64,000 nt of DNA from Streptomyces sp. NBC_01235. Its GTDB lineage: Bacteria > Actinomycetota > Actinomycetes > Streptomycetales > Streptomycetaceae. Position 1 is the first letter of the stretch. The number at the start of each line of letters is the position of its first letter. The position numbers and the translations under genes were made by a program. Of this stretch, positions 7,708 through 16,783 are shown in pieces. The notes below the pieces were generated by a model that did no database searches, was not told the DNA's origin, and was given only the letters and a program-made list of their open reading frames with translations. Location of the stretch: the NCBI RefSeq assembly GCF_035989285.1, contig NZ_CP108513.1, positions 10,726,001-10,790,000 on the forward strand. The letters are read 5' to 3'.

Positions 7708-9362
7708 CCTCGTCGGTTCGCTGACGGGGACTCCGCGTTTGTGTGGTGCGGTCTTTTCGGGGTTGGGGCAGGGCGAGGGTCCGGCTTTCGCGTCGGATGG
7801 GCGCCGGGTTCCACTTCGCCGGTGTGGTGGTGCGGGTCGTCGGGACGGTCGATGTGGCTGGTCAGCCGGGGTTCGGCAGGGCGTGGAGCCTGACGATCGC
7901 GTGGCTGATGACGGCGGTCCAGGGCCATCGGGTGGGCAGGCGGAGCCAGCGGCGGCGGCCGGTGTTCACGAGCTGCGCGGGGGCGGAGAACAGCCGCAGC
8001 CGGAGCTTCTTGGGCTCCCAGCGGCGGGCATCGCCGCTCAGTGCGAGCATCGGCATCCAGGCGAGGAGGTCGAGTGCGAGGGAGACGATCTCCAGCCAGA
8101 TCCGGTTTTGTGCCGTGTCGTGCAGGGGCAGATTGCGCAGGCCGGTGGCGCGGGCGCCGCGGATGCGGTCCTCGCAGCGGGCCCGCCTGCGGTGACGCAG
8201 TTCGAGGTCGGCGAGCTGGCCGCCTTTGGTGTTGGTCGCGAAGCAGGTGAGCCGCAGTCCGTCGAGGTCGGTGAAGCGCAACTGTGCCCCGGGGTGCGGG
8301 CGTTCCTTGCGGACGATCAGCCGCATGCCCTTCGGCCAGGTGCTCAGGTCGGGCATGTCGGTGATCTCTGCGACCCAGGCTCCGGGCCGTTCGGTGCCGC
8401 CCGCGTCGTAGGCCGGTGTCCATGCCTTCTTCGGGATCTTCAGGACGGCCTGGTGGATGGCGTCGGTGATGGTCATTCCGACGGAATACGACAGCCACCG
8501 GCCGCGCCGGGAGAGCCAGTCGAGGAAGGCGTGGGTGCCGCCGCCGGAGTCGGTGCGGATCAGCGTCTGCCGTCCCCGCCGCAGGCGTTTGGGCAGCTGG
8601 GCCAGGGCGAGTTGGGCGGTCTCGATGTGATCGGCGGCGGTGTTGGAGCCCGCGTTGCCGGGCCGCAGCAGGGCCGCCACCGGCTCTCCGGACCCGGCTG
8701 GGCCGTGGTCGACGAACGCGACAAGCGGGTGATGGCCGAAGGTCTTCTTCCAGGTCGCGGTGGCGTCTTGTTTCTCGGAGTGGGCGAGGACCAGCACGCC
8801 GTCGATGTCCACGATCACCTGGCCGTCGGCGGCCGGACTGCTTGCCCCGGCCAACTCCCAGACTCGCTGACGTACTTCGGAACGCGCGCCGCGGATCGCT
8901 GCAAGAGCTTTCGGGCCGGACGCGGCGAGCGCGTCGACGAGGCGGGAGACGGTCGGATCGGAGGCCACCGGGCCGAACACCGCCGGCTCGGCCCGCAGCA
9001 TGCCGACGTCGGCCAGACAGTCACCGCCGAGTGCGACGGCCAGCGCCACATCCAGCAGGATCTTGCCCGGATCGTGCACGGCCCGCCGCTTGCGCCACGG
9101 CGCCAGCGACGCGGATATCGCGGTGTCCAGGCCGGACCTGCGGACCGTCTCGACCAGCAGCACGGCCCCGGCCTGGGCAACAACTCCACGGCCGCCGCCC
9201 TCGACACGGACACGCGGGTACGACCCGCTACTCTTCTTCACCTGGAGAGTGCTTCTTTCCTTGCAGTGACAGGACCCTCGACAAGTCCCATCGTTGCAGG
9301 TCAGCAGCACTCTCCATTTATTTGATCAAGACTCGGACAGACCCACTCGCGAAAGCGCGAGG
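7708..9362 (-). mobile_element. IS1380-family insertion sequence
   Basis: A full-length IS1380-type transposase gene is bounded by imperfect inverted repeats beginning CCTCG (7708 onward, and the complement ending at 9362), with TTCGC also conserved in both. Matches over the first 20 bases are 13, so the ends are approximate. No target duplication is apparent. It sits about 50 bp upstream of the orphan peptide gene. Confidence 0.65.
7862..9241 (-). CDS. IS1380-family transposase
   Basis: About 459 residues from GTG 9241 (family N-terminus VKKSSGSYPRVRVEG). DDE motifs are visible: VIVDIDGVLVLAHSEKQ (first Asp), LIRTDSGGGTHAFLDW (second Asp), and the conserved RCEDRIRGARATGLRNLP with the catalytic Glu. 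Family features such as GHHPLVAFVDHG and LRPGNAGSNTAADHI are intact. No frameshift is seen, so it may be active. It catalyses cut-and-paste movement of the IS; there is no cargo. Confidence 0.9.
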   Translation of the reverse strand: MKKSSGSYPRVRVEGGGRGVVAQAGAVLLVETVRRSGLDTAISASLAPWRKRRAVHDPGKILLDVALAVALGGDCLADVGMLRAEPAVFGPVASDPTVSRLVDALAASGPKALAAIRGARSEVRQRVWELAGASSPAADGQVIVDIDGVLVLAHSEKQDATATWKKTFGHHPLVAFVDHGPAGSGEPVAALLRPGNAGSNTAADHIETAQLALAQLPKRLRRGRQTLIRTDSGGGTHAFLDWLSRRGRWLSYSVGMTITDAIHQAVLKIPKKAWTPAYDAGGTERPGAWVAEITDMPDLSTWPKGMRLIVRKERPHPGAQLRFTDLDGLRLTCFATNTKGGQLADLELRHRRRARCEDRIRGARATGLRNLPLHDTAQNRIWLEIVSLALDLLAWMPMLALSGDARRWEPKKLRLRLFSAPAQLVNTGRRRWLRLPTRWPWTAVISHAIVRLHALPNPG

Positions 9363-9572
9363 ATAGTGATCGGCGGAGCGATAGGCCCAGGGAGGACGCT
9401 GGCAGTTGCCGCCAAAAAGCACTCAAATGGCTGTCACATTCCGCCGCTGGCGGGAACGTGAACCGCTCCGGGTCCGATGGAGGCTCCGGACTGTCCCGAA
9501 TTGGGTGGAGTCAAGTTGCTTGGTTTCAAGCTACTGGCGGGGCTAGGACTGACACGGCAGCTGTAGTTCTGG

Positions 9573-10920
9573 TCATGGCTGGTCCTGAAGAGCGTGTCGG
9601 CGCTGGTGGCAGGCTCGTGCGATGGCTTGATGGCGGCGGCGCCAGGCCATCCAGTGCAGGATGTGTCTCGCGTCCCGGACTGGTGGTGTGAGGACGAACG
9701 CCCGGAGGAATCGGACGGGTTCGGGGCAGGACAACGGGACGAGATGGGCTGGTCCGGCAGGGCTGGCCGTGGTCGTGGCAGCGGCGGTCAGGGCGAGGAC
9801 GGCGGATGCGACAAGGGAGAACAGCGACCAGCGCATCCAGTAGTTCCAGCAGTCCACCTGCCCTTCGTCCAGGCCGGTGAGGGTCTTGCCGAGTTGGAAA
9901 GCCTCCTCGATCCGCCACCGTCGGCAGATCACTTCCACCAGCTGGGCGAGGGTGACATCTTCGGTCGACCAGCAGCGGAAGAAGGAGATCTCGCCGGTGT
10001 ACCGGTGCCGGCGGGCGACCAGGACGCTGGTGCCGTCGTCTTCGTGTCCGTCGGGGGCATCGTCCGCACGGACATCGAGCCAGGCCCAGTCGTACTCGCG
10101 GGTGCCCTTCGTTCCGTGTGCCGGTCTGCATGCGCATCCACTGGTGCGGCAGCACCTTGTTGATCATCTGGCGGGCCTTCCACCTGCGGCCCGCTCCATC
10201 CCTGATCGTGTATGTGTGGGACACGCCGACCGCGTAGCCGAGCCCGAAATCCCTTATTTTCCTGCGGAGTTCGCGACCCGAATACACATCGTCACCGGTG
10301 AACCAGCGTGCCCGGACACCCAGCTCGAGCGCGTTTTTGACCATGGCGGCGGTCTGCTGCAGGTTCGTCGCGAACATGATCCCTTCCGGGACGCCGGCTG
10401 CTTCGCGGCGCTCCTCGTCCGCAGCCCAGTCCTTCGGGAGATATAGGGACCGGTCGATCACCACCCGCACCGACTCGGTGACCGCGGCCAGGTGCACGGC
10501 GACCTGGCACAGTCCGACGCTTTTGATCGCGCCGGAGTACTGGCGGCCGGCGCCGACGCAGTCGGCCGAGGACTTCGCGTCCCCGGTCTCGTCCGCGACC
10601 AGCACTGCCTCCTGGCCCGCGAGCTCACGCACGACCAAGCGGGCGATCTCCTCCCGGGCCTGGTCATGGTCGAACCTCGCCCGTGACAGCAGGTGCTGCA
10701 GCCGGTGCGGGCCTGGATGCCCCAGCGCCTCAGCCAGCGTCCAGCAGTTGCGCGTGTCCACCTCCGTCAGTAGCCCTGTGATCATCTCCGCTGCCGTCGC
10801 ACGTGTCTCACGTCGCGCGAAGCAGCCGGCGATCGCATCCATCGCCACCCGGAACACCTGGTCCCAGGCAGCCTGGGCTATCGCGGCCTCCACGGCCACG
10901 TGATCCTGAAACGTCGTCAC
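9573..10920 (-). pseudogene. IS701-family transposase, frameshifted
   Basis: From ATG 10920 the minus strand encodes an IS701 transposase (VLVADETGDAKSS with the first Asp, then WFTGDDVYSGRELRRKI with the second). At about 10110-10125 the frame is lost. The rest (VEVICRRWRIEEAFQLGK with the catalytic Glu, then GLDEGQVDCWNYWMRW) continues in another frame to 9573. One indel therefore separates two otherwise normal halves: either a recent mutation or a sequencing error. A TCGTTGTCC/GGACAACGA dyad near 10,950-10,970 may belong to its end. Confidence 0.75.
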
Positions 10921-11087
10921 AAACGTTCATGATCAAGGTGGTCGTTGTCCTTGGACAACGAAGCCAGTCGCCCTGACATCCAATCGAGGCGTTTGACACC
11001 GAACCCAGGCGGCGCTGATCTTTGCCATCCAGCCGAGTCGTCGCAGATCAGCCGACCGTGTCAGTGTCCGGTCGCATACTGACGCCC

Positions 11088-12146
11088 ATGCAGATATCGG
11101 CGTACACACTCAAGCGGGCCTGGCACCAGGTGTCTGCGGGCTCTGACGTGCTCGACGACGCGATGCTCCCGCCCATCGGCACCTCACCCGACCAGTACGA
11201 GCAGCACGTGGGCGAGTCGCACGGTCGTCTGTTCCTGGTCCTGGACGACGACGGCACGGTGCGCGGCCACATCGGTCCCTATCGGGAGGTCTTCGTCACT
11301 CAGGACCTGGATCAGGTGCTGTACTTCGCCGCCGAGGACGCGGTCCGCAAGCTTGCCGAGCACATCGCGGCCCGGTCCCCGGGTCGCGGCCCGGTGGCCA
11401 ATCTCGTGTCCGGTCAGGCCGAGCTGCTGGACCGGATCAACCTCGCCTGGGGCAGCCGATTCCGCAACGGCGGCATGGACGGTACGCAGCCCTCCGCTGC
11501 GTGCGGGCGCGACCCGCTGGAGCGCCTCGCCTGGATCGCTGGCAGCTGGCGCGAGCAGGACCCCTACACCCACCTCGCCTTCTTCCGCGGCGAGAGCATC
11601 AGCGCCGAACAGATCGCCCTGCTCCACGGAGCCGACCCCGCACAGATCGCCGCCGGGACCCGTCTTGCGGATCTGCGCAGCATGGACGGCGGGACCTTCG
11701 ACTACTGGGACATCGTCTGGGAAACCTGCTGCTACGGGCAGGCCGGCGACTGGGCGTTCCTGATGTACCACGAGACCCCCGGCTTCGGGCCCGACCTTGA
11801 GGCTCTCGCCCGGCTCGGTGTCACCGAGGCGGTGCACCTGAGCGCCACCTCCGCGAAGGCCATCTACACCTTCGACTACTTGCGCGACGGCCGCCGTATC
11901 GACGACGACTGGGGCGTCCTGGAGCTGATCTGGTACGACCGAGGCCGCGCCCCCTACTTCCGAGGTGGTCAGCTCGACTTCCTCAACCAGGCCATACGCC
12001 GTGCCGAATTGGACCACCCCGAACTCACCAGCGAGTTCGAGCTGTACTTCCACGCCCTGGAGGACGCTTTCGACCTCCAACTACCCCGGCAGGACATTCA
12101 GGAGGGGGCGGTCCGGGCCGCGCAGTGGACACGCCGCAACAGTTGA
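11088..12146 (+). CDS. Conserved hypothetical protein, about 352 aa
   Basis: Start chosen at ATG 11088 (MQISAYTLKRAW); an upstream in-frame GTG would add 22 residues. The protein is acidic, aromatic-rich and without signal peptide or membrane segments. Recognisable blocks are GGTFDYWDIVWETCCYGQAGDW, FLMYHETPGFG and DDDWGVLELIWYDRGRAP. These recall Streptomyces proteins found near SUKH and polymorphic-toxin immunity genes, but I cannot assign a family. A SUKH gene lies 340 bp downstream on the other strand. Role unknown. Confidence 0.55.
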   Translation: MQISAYTLKRAWHQVSAGSDVLDDAMLPPIGTSPDQYEQHVGESHGRLFLVLDDDGTVRGHIGPYREVFVTQDLDQVLYFAAEDAVRKLAEHIAARSPGRGPVANLVSGQAELLDRINLAWGSRFRNGGMDGTQPSAACGRDPLERLAWIAGSWREQDPYTHLAFFRGESISAEQIALLHGADPAQIAAGTRLADLRSMDGGTFDYWDIVWETCCYGQAGDWAFLMYHETPGFGPDLEALARLGVTEAVHLSATSAKAIYTFDYLRDGRRIDDDWGVLELIWYDRGRAPYFRGGQLDFLNQAIRRAELDHPELTSEFELYFHALEDAFDLQLPRQDIQEGAVRAAQWTRRNS

Positions 12147-12380
12147 CAGTTCCATCCTGAGAGCCGGCCGAGGGCCGTGGCCTCTCATAGCAGCCCGCCT
12201 GCCCGCGCGCGTGGTCCCGCCTCGACGGCTGCACAGACATGAAGGGCACAAGGCAGCGATCCAGGTCTCTCAAGTCGTCTACTGCTCCCATAAGTTGACA
12301 TAGAACGTACGCCTGCGTCACCACACAGCAGCGATCACTCCCGAGCAGCCGGGCCTGAAACGCCACGTTCGGCACGATCG
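12147..12380. other. Intergenic region left of the SUKH transposon
   Basis: No convincing gene. When the 793-bp element is removed, this stretch joins to 13186-13304. I could not make a clean family-like reading frame across the join, so the insertion probably hit intergenic or already degraded DNA. Confidence 0.35.
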
Positions 12381-12386
12381 CTTTGA

Positions 12387-13179
12387 TGGCTTTGTCCATG
12401 AGAACGGACAGCGAATGTTCACCACTTCGGGAGGCACCAACGATTCGAACGGTCCGCGACCTGGGGTGCACAGGACGGCCCGCTCAGTCCCACCATTCGT
12501 TGCCGGTGTGCCAGCGCCGCACCCACTCCTCGAAGCCCCATGCCTGGTCGCCAGGCGCCGGGATGGCGCCGACGTCAGCGATCATCCACACCTCGCCGCG
12601 GCGGGGGCCGGTGGTCAGCAGGAGCCAGAACGACTGCCCGTCTTCGGACCCGAGAACGACGGACCCCTTGTTGAATGCGGCCTCGATCCGCGAGTCCTCG
12701 GCGTCGGTACTCTCATCGTCCTCCCAGGGCCAAGCCGACTCCAGAGGGAACGGTTCTCCTGGCTGTCGCGGGCCGAGGTCAGGCCACGTGTCGGGCAACC
12801 AGCCGAGCGGCTGGAGACCGCCGTCGCCGGCGGGTCCCAGGCTGGACCCGTTGCTGATCTCCGCGATGAAGGTCCTGTACGGCTCCGGGAGGACCACCCC
12901 GTGCTCCTGCTCCCACTCCCCGACGGCTTTATGTCCGAGCGCTGGCTCGCGCCATTCCAGCGGAAACGCAGAGCGCAGGAAGTCGAGGGTGGTTTCGGCG
13001 GGACGCTGATCATGTGTGTCTGTCACAGCAGCATGCTGGCACGAGGGGCTGACAAGCCCATCGCGGCCGCCTCACCCCGGAGTCCCGCGCCGCCCCAAGT
13101 CATGAACATCGAACAGAGCCGGGGGCAGATGCCTCCCGAAGTGGTGAACATTCGCTGTCCGTTCTCATGGACAAAGCCA
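12387..13179. mobile_element. 793-bp non-autonomous transposon carrying a SUKH gene
   Basis: Perfect 50-bp inverted repeats (12387-12436 and 13130-13179) are flanked by a 6-bp direct repeat CTTTGA (12381-12386 and 13180-13185), the expected mark of transposition. The only gene inside is a SUKH-fold protein; there is no transposase. Repeat ends read TGGCTTTGTCC, reminiscent of ISL3-type termini, and a diverged copy lies next to an ISL3 remnant at 7.1 kb. It is therefore probably moved in trans by an ISL3 transposase. The name and family are inferred. Confidence 0.85.
12484..13026 (-). CDS. SMI1/KNR4 (SUKH) family protein
   Basis: A protein of 180 residues from GTG 13026. The SUKH core is clear: LGHKAVGEWEQEHGVVLPEPYRTFIAEISNG (helices and first strand), a GGLQPLGWL strand, and the C-terminal RRGEVWMIAD and WGFEEWVRRW blocks. 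SUKH proteins often neutralise polymorphic or contact-dependent toxins, or act as scaffold domains. Here no toxin gene is adjacent and the gene is the sole cargo of the small transposon, which is unusual. It may be an orphan immunity gene spreading by transposition. Confidence 0.8.
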   Translation of the reverse strand: MTDTHDQRPAETTLDFLRSAFPLEWREPALGHKAVGEWEQEHGVVLPEPYRTFIAEISNGSSLGPAGDGGLQPLGWLPDTWPDLGPRQPGEPFPLESAWPWEDDESTDAEDSRIEAAFNKGSVVLGSEDGQSFWLLLTTGPRRGEVWMIADVGAIPAPGDQAWGFEEWVRRWHTGNEWWD

Positions 13180-13304
13180 CTTTGACAGCCAACACAGTCC
13201 ACACAGGTCGGAGGCTTCGACCGGACTAGATTGACTGTCAACGTACAGCCATACCTGTGCCCGCACCCGACCCCGTAAGCCGCCGACCAGCACAGACGCC
13301 GGAA

Positions 13305-13958
13305 CTACAACTGCCGTGACTGACGGCGCGCGAAAAGGACCGCCCCTGGGAGGCGGTCGTCGGGGTCGAGCAGTATCTGGGCCTCGACCGTGAACCCGGC
13401 ATCGCGTAGCCAGGCCGCCACTTTGTCGGGCTGGCGGCGGTGGACGTAAACGTTCATCGGGTGACCGCCGTAGCCCTGCGTCTTCAGGCGTGACTCGTTG
13501 CCGACGTGAAAGCCGAGCAGAAGTGGTGCGCCGGGACGCAACACCCGCCGGAAGTGCCCGAAGACCGTGGGGACGGCGTCGTCGGGGATGTGAATCAACG
13601 ACCAAAAGGCGAGCAGGCCGGCGACTGAAGCATCGGTGAGGTCGAGGTCCGTCATCGAGCCCACTTCGAACCGCAGGCGAGGGTGGTCACGCCGAGCGAC
13701 GTCGATCATCACGGGGGAAAGGTCGATGCCGAAAGCATCCACACCCAGCTCGTGGAGGTGAGCGGTGACATGTCCAGGCCCGCAGCCCACGTCCGCCACC
13801 GGTCCACCGCCAGCGGCGTGCACCAAGTCTGCGAACAACGTCAAAGTCGCCCGAAGATACGGTTTCTCGGCCAGAGCCTCGCGTATTTGGTCGGCATAGT
13901 TAACCGCGACCGTGTCGTAGGAGGTCCGGGTGTCTGCCAACCAGCCGTCCGTGCTCAT
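13305..13958 (-). CDS. Class I SAM-dependent methyltransferase
   Basis: 217 residues from ATG 13958 (MSTDGWLADTRTSYD). SAM-binding motif I is VADVGCGPGHVTAHL, followed by the acidic loop FGIDLSPVMIDVARR, motif II/III SMTDLDLTDAS, and the post-motif LLGFHVGNES. This is the methyltransferase type 11/25 fold acting on small molecules. The sequence gives no substrate. It stands alone between the SUKH transposon and an ISAs1 relic, with no operon partner. Confidence 0.8.
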   Translation of the reverse strand: MSTDGWLADTRTSYDTVAVNYADQIREALAEKPYLRATLTLFADLVHAAGGGPVADVGCGPGHVTAHLHELGVDAFGIDLSPVMIDVARRDHPRLRFEVGSMTDLDLTDASVAGLLAFWSLIHIPDDAVPTVFGHFRRVLRPGAPLLLGFHVGNESRLKTQGYGGHPMNVYVHRRQPDKVAAWLRDAGFTVEAQILLDPDDRLPGAVLFARRQSRQL

Positions 13959-14141
13959 GGCCCGACACAGTAGTCGAGTGATCAGGATGACGATCCAGAT
14001 CAACGATGAATCAGGCCAGGCCACTTGAGACGGACCGGATCCTTCGAGATGGGACAGTCGGTCATCTGCGCCTCGTTGCGGGGTGCCGTCGGGCGGTCTG
14101 TCGTTCAGGGCTCCGTCGTTCTCGTGATTGGCCGGGAATGA

Positions 14142-14460
14142 TCACGCGAGTCCGAGGGTCGCCAGCGGCCGGGCCATGTCTCGCCCGTGATGGCGCAGGC
14201 CCTCGGCGATGTTCGTCTGGTCGGCAAGTCGGAGAGCGCCGATGGCCAGGTTGCGCAGGGATGCCATCGCGCGGGGAGCGGTGCCGGTGCGTACGCGGGG
14301 AATTGTCCTCGGCGAATGTGGTGTCCCTGACGTGTTGGATCTTGTTCTCGATGTCCCGGTGGTCGCGGACGCGGCGGGCGATCTCGGTTGCCTCAGCCTG
14401 TTCCGCGGTCAGGTCGGTCACGCCGTGGACGCGTTCCGGCAGACATGTCAACGGGTCTGG
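14142..14460 (-). pseudogene. ISAs1-family transposase, C-terminal remnant
   Basis: The minus strand reads [21 protein letters not shown], then a frameshift after TFAEDNS, and continues with [17 protein letters not shown] and [18 protein letters not shown] to the natural stop at 14142. These are hallmark ISAs1 C-terminal blocks. The N-terminal and catalytic parts are absent here; a separate ISAs1 N-terminal piece lies at 20.6-20.8 kb. Confidence 0.6.
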
Positions 14461-14707
14461 GGCTACGGCGGGTTGTGTCTCGGCGCCGTCGGCAGCGACG
14501 CGCCGGATTCTCGCGGGCCGATCCCGGCAAATGCCCTCGTATCACCATCGGGACCACGGGCGGGGTTACCGCGGTCACCCACTGCTGAGGCCTACGTGAA
14601 ACCACGTAGACCACTACGGGACTTGGGGCCGCAACGCTGCGATCGCAAGCCTGCGGGGGGATGATCCCCGTGACAGAGAAGCCGCGAGGTACGCAGGGGG
14701 GGTGGAC

Positions 14708-15460
14708 ATGTCGGATGCCCGCAAGGGCCGGTCGAGACGGGCCCGTATCGTCCTGGTCGTGTTCCGCCTGGCCATGGCGGTGGTGATCGTGCTGTTCGCT
14801 TGGCGGACGTATGAGGAGATGGCCATCGCCAACGCCCGTTCCTCGGGAAACCTGGAACCGGCGGACGCCACCGTCGTGGATGTGACTGAAGATCGTAATG
14901 AGTCGCTCGGCGGCGCAGGCCAGGACCGCACCTCAGAGACGTTCGTCTGGTACGAGGTCACGTTCGAACTGCGGGTGAACGGCGAGCTGCAGTCCGTGAA
15001 GGGCGGCGGCGACAGGGTGCTGAACGTGGGCGACCATGCCCGGGTCGGCCTGTGGCACGGGTACGTCGTCGAGCTCGAGGGGTACTACGTGTGGCGAGGG
15101 TGGCACAGCGGCCTCGGAGGCAACACCCTTCTCGTGTTCTACCCCCTGGCCATGGGCTACCTGATCACCCTGGCGGTGGCGGCACGCATCCGGATGGCGG
15201 GCCTGCGCGGCGTTGATGACAACTTCGTCTTCGACATTGTGCTCGGCTTCATCGTCGGAATGGCCACGATCCTCCCGCTGGCCCTAGTCCCCGCCGCCCT
15301 CGGCACCGACCATCCCCGGTTCTGGCCGCTCATCCCGGTGGCCACCGGCACCACGGCCGCCTTGCTCCTCATGCGCAGGCAGCTCCGGCGCCGGCAGAGC
15401 AAGGCAACCCGCGCCGAGACCGACGACACCGATGCCGAGGGCTCGCCCGCTCGGCCCTGA
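14708..15460 (+). CDS. Integral membrane protein, DUF3592-like
   Basis: About 250 residues from ATG 14708, preferred over GTG 14702 because the G-rich ribosome site fits its spacing. One N-terminal membrane helix (IVLVVFRLAMAVVIVLFAW) precedes an extracytoplasmic beta-rich domain of about 100 residues (TFVWYEVTFELRVNGE, GDHARVGLWHGYVVELEG). Three further helices follow (LLVFYPLAMGYLITLAVAA, FDIVLGFIVGMATILPLAL, then FWPLIPVATGTTAALLLM) and a charged tail. Helix-domain-helix layout recalls DUF3592 proteins; that link is tentative. Function unknown. Confidence 0.6.
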   Translation: MSDARKGRSRRARIVLVVFRLAMAVVIVLFAWRTYEEMAIANARSSGNLEPADATVVDVTEDRNESLGGAGQDRTSETFVWYEVTFELRVNGELQSVKGGGDRVLNVGDHARVGLWHGYVVELEGYYVWRGWHSGLGGNTLLVFYPLAMGYLITLAVAARIRMAGLRGVDDNFVFDIVLGFIVGMATILPLALVPAALGTDHPRFWPLIPVATGTTAALLLMRRQLRRRQSKATRAETDDTDAEGSPARP

Positions 15461-15558
15461 GCGCCGTGACGGAGGTGGTGGTCAGCTGTCCGGACCCGCG
15501 GCGAGCCTCCGTGAACGTCGTCGCGCCGGACATCGAGGAATTGAACATGTCCAATTGA

Positions 15559-15915
15559 TGAGGATGGGAGCCATGGGGATGGTGGAAACGTACGGGCCGC
15601 ATCTGGATCCGCGCCGACCACCTCCCGCGCCCGGCGGGAGGTGGTCGCACCTGGCGACCGGGGCGGACCTGGCCTTCATGGCGCAGCTCGTTGTCGCGGG
15701 AGCGGTCTTCCTCGCCACCGCCGCCATGCGCGATGACCACGGCCTCGGCTTCGCCGGTGGCGCCCTTGCCCATGCGCCCGGGTGCTCTTCCTCGTGGTTC
15801 TCGCCGGGTATCTGCACTGGCTGCTGTTCAGCCTGCCCGCCATGGCGCCGGCCCGGCTACTGGCGGCTTCATCCGCAACACCGGCCCTGCGAGCGTCGTC
15901 GGTGCCCCAGGCCTG
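15559..15915 (+). pseudogene. Small membrane protein fragment, frameshifted
   Basis: From ATG 15559 the frame encodes a hydrophobic segment (LAFMAQLVVAGAVFLATAAM). After about 70 residues a one-base slip near 15775 is needed to continue into a second hydrophobic segment (VLFLVVLAGYLHWLLFSLPA). It ends in text that merges with the following amidase fragment. Looks like a decayed two-helix membrane protein. No family assigned. Confidence 0.35.
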
Positions 15916-16035
15916 AGCGTGCCGATGGGTATGGCCCTCAACGGTCTGCCGGCCGGCCTGGAGATCGAGGCTCTGCCCGGAGCCGACCGGGCCCTGATCG
16001 GACTGGGAATCACCGTCGAATCGATCCTCGGCTGA
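15860..16035 (+). pseudogene. Amidase C-terminal fragment
   Basis: The frame reads TGGFIRNTGPASVVGAPGLSVPMGMALNGLPAGLEIEALPG and ends DRALIGLGITVESILG at a TGA. This is the characteristic C-terminal block of amidase-signature enzymes (trade of Pro-Gly strands, G-LPAGLE). The catalytic Ser-Ser-Lys region is missing. It lies directly before a truncated hydroxyacyl-CoA dehydrogenase, so two gene ends were fused by deletion. Confidence 0.5.
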
Positions 16036-16046
16036 CCCCCAACCGC

Positions 16047-16555
16047 CGGCCGCTGGCGACCAACACCAGTTCCCTGTCGGTGACCGAAGTCGCCGCGGCT
16101 CTACGGCGTCCGGGATGGTTCCTGGGGACGCACTTCCCGTGGCCGTCTCCGCGCTGGTCGAGCTGGTCACCGGTTCCGACGCCACCGCGGAGACCCTGAA
16201 GGCGGCGGTCGCATGGACGCACGCCCTCGGCAAACAGGAAGTCGTCGTGAAGGACTCGCAGGAATTCGCCAGCAGCCGCCTCGGACTCGCCCTCGGCCCG
16301 GAGGCGATCCGCATGGCCGAGGAGAGTGTCGCCGAGTCGGAGGCCATCGACACGGCCATGCGCCTGGGCTACGGGTACCCGATGGGACCGCTGCGCCTGA
16401 CCGACCTCGTGGGTCTTGACGTACGGCTGGCCGGCGCCGAGCACCTGCACTCGACGATCGGGGAGCGGTTCGCCCCACCCGGGCTGCTGCGGGACAAGGT
16501 CGCTCGCGGCGAGCTGGGCCGCAAGACCGGTCAGGGGTTCTACCGATGGACGTGA
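16047..16555 (+). pseudogene. 3-hydroxyacyl-CoA dehydrogenase, N-truncated and frameshifted
   Basis: The frame starts inside the NAD domain (LATNTSSLSVTEVAAAL, then GTHF), slips near 16140, and continues as SALVELVTGSDATAETL. It then runs through the intact C-terminal dimer domain (RLGLALGPEAIRMAEESV, GYGYPMGPLRLTDLVGLD, ARGELGRKTGQGFYRW). The Rossmann NAD-binding start is gone. In intact form such enzymes oxidise 3-hydroxybutyryl-CoA. This copy cannot bind NAD. Confidence 0.65.
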
Positions 16556-16783
16556 CGGAAAGGGAGGCCACCAGTGTCCAGGAGGAGAGACCAAGGGGCC
16601 AGGAGAACAGGTCCAGGGGCCAGGCGGACGGGCACCCCGGCCCGTACGGAGTGGGGTACGGCGTCAGCGGCGCCGTCGCCGTCATCGAGCCCGGCCGACC
16701 GCGTCCACCAGGAACTGTTCCACGCCGGCGACGTTCCGCCCGCCCGCCCCACGGCCCACCAGGAGAGGGATACGCACGACCGC

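Noticed and set aside
7739..9325. 528-codon plus-strand ORF opposite the IS1380 transposase
   Set aside because: Antisense shadow with no recognisable domain; the minus strand has the DDE motifs.
12025..12471. Minus-strand ORF spanning the left transposon border
   Set aside because: The frame crosses the transposon end by chance. Without the element no continuous family-like text results.
13165..13605. Minus-strand ORF overlapping the methyltransferase 3' end
   Set aside because: Arg/Pro-rich shadow frame of the SAM methyltransferase gene.
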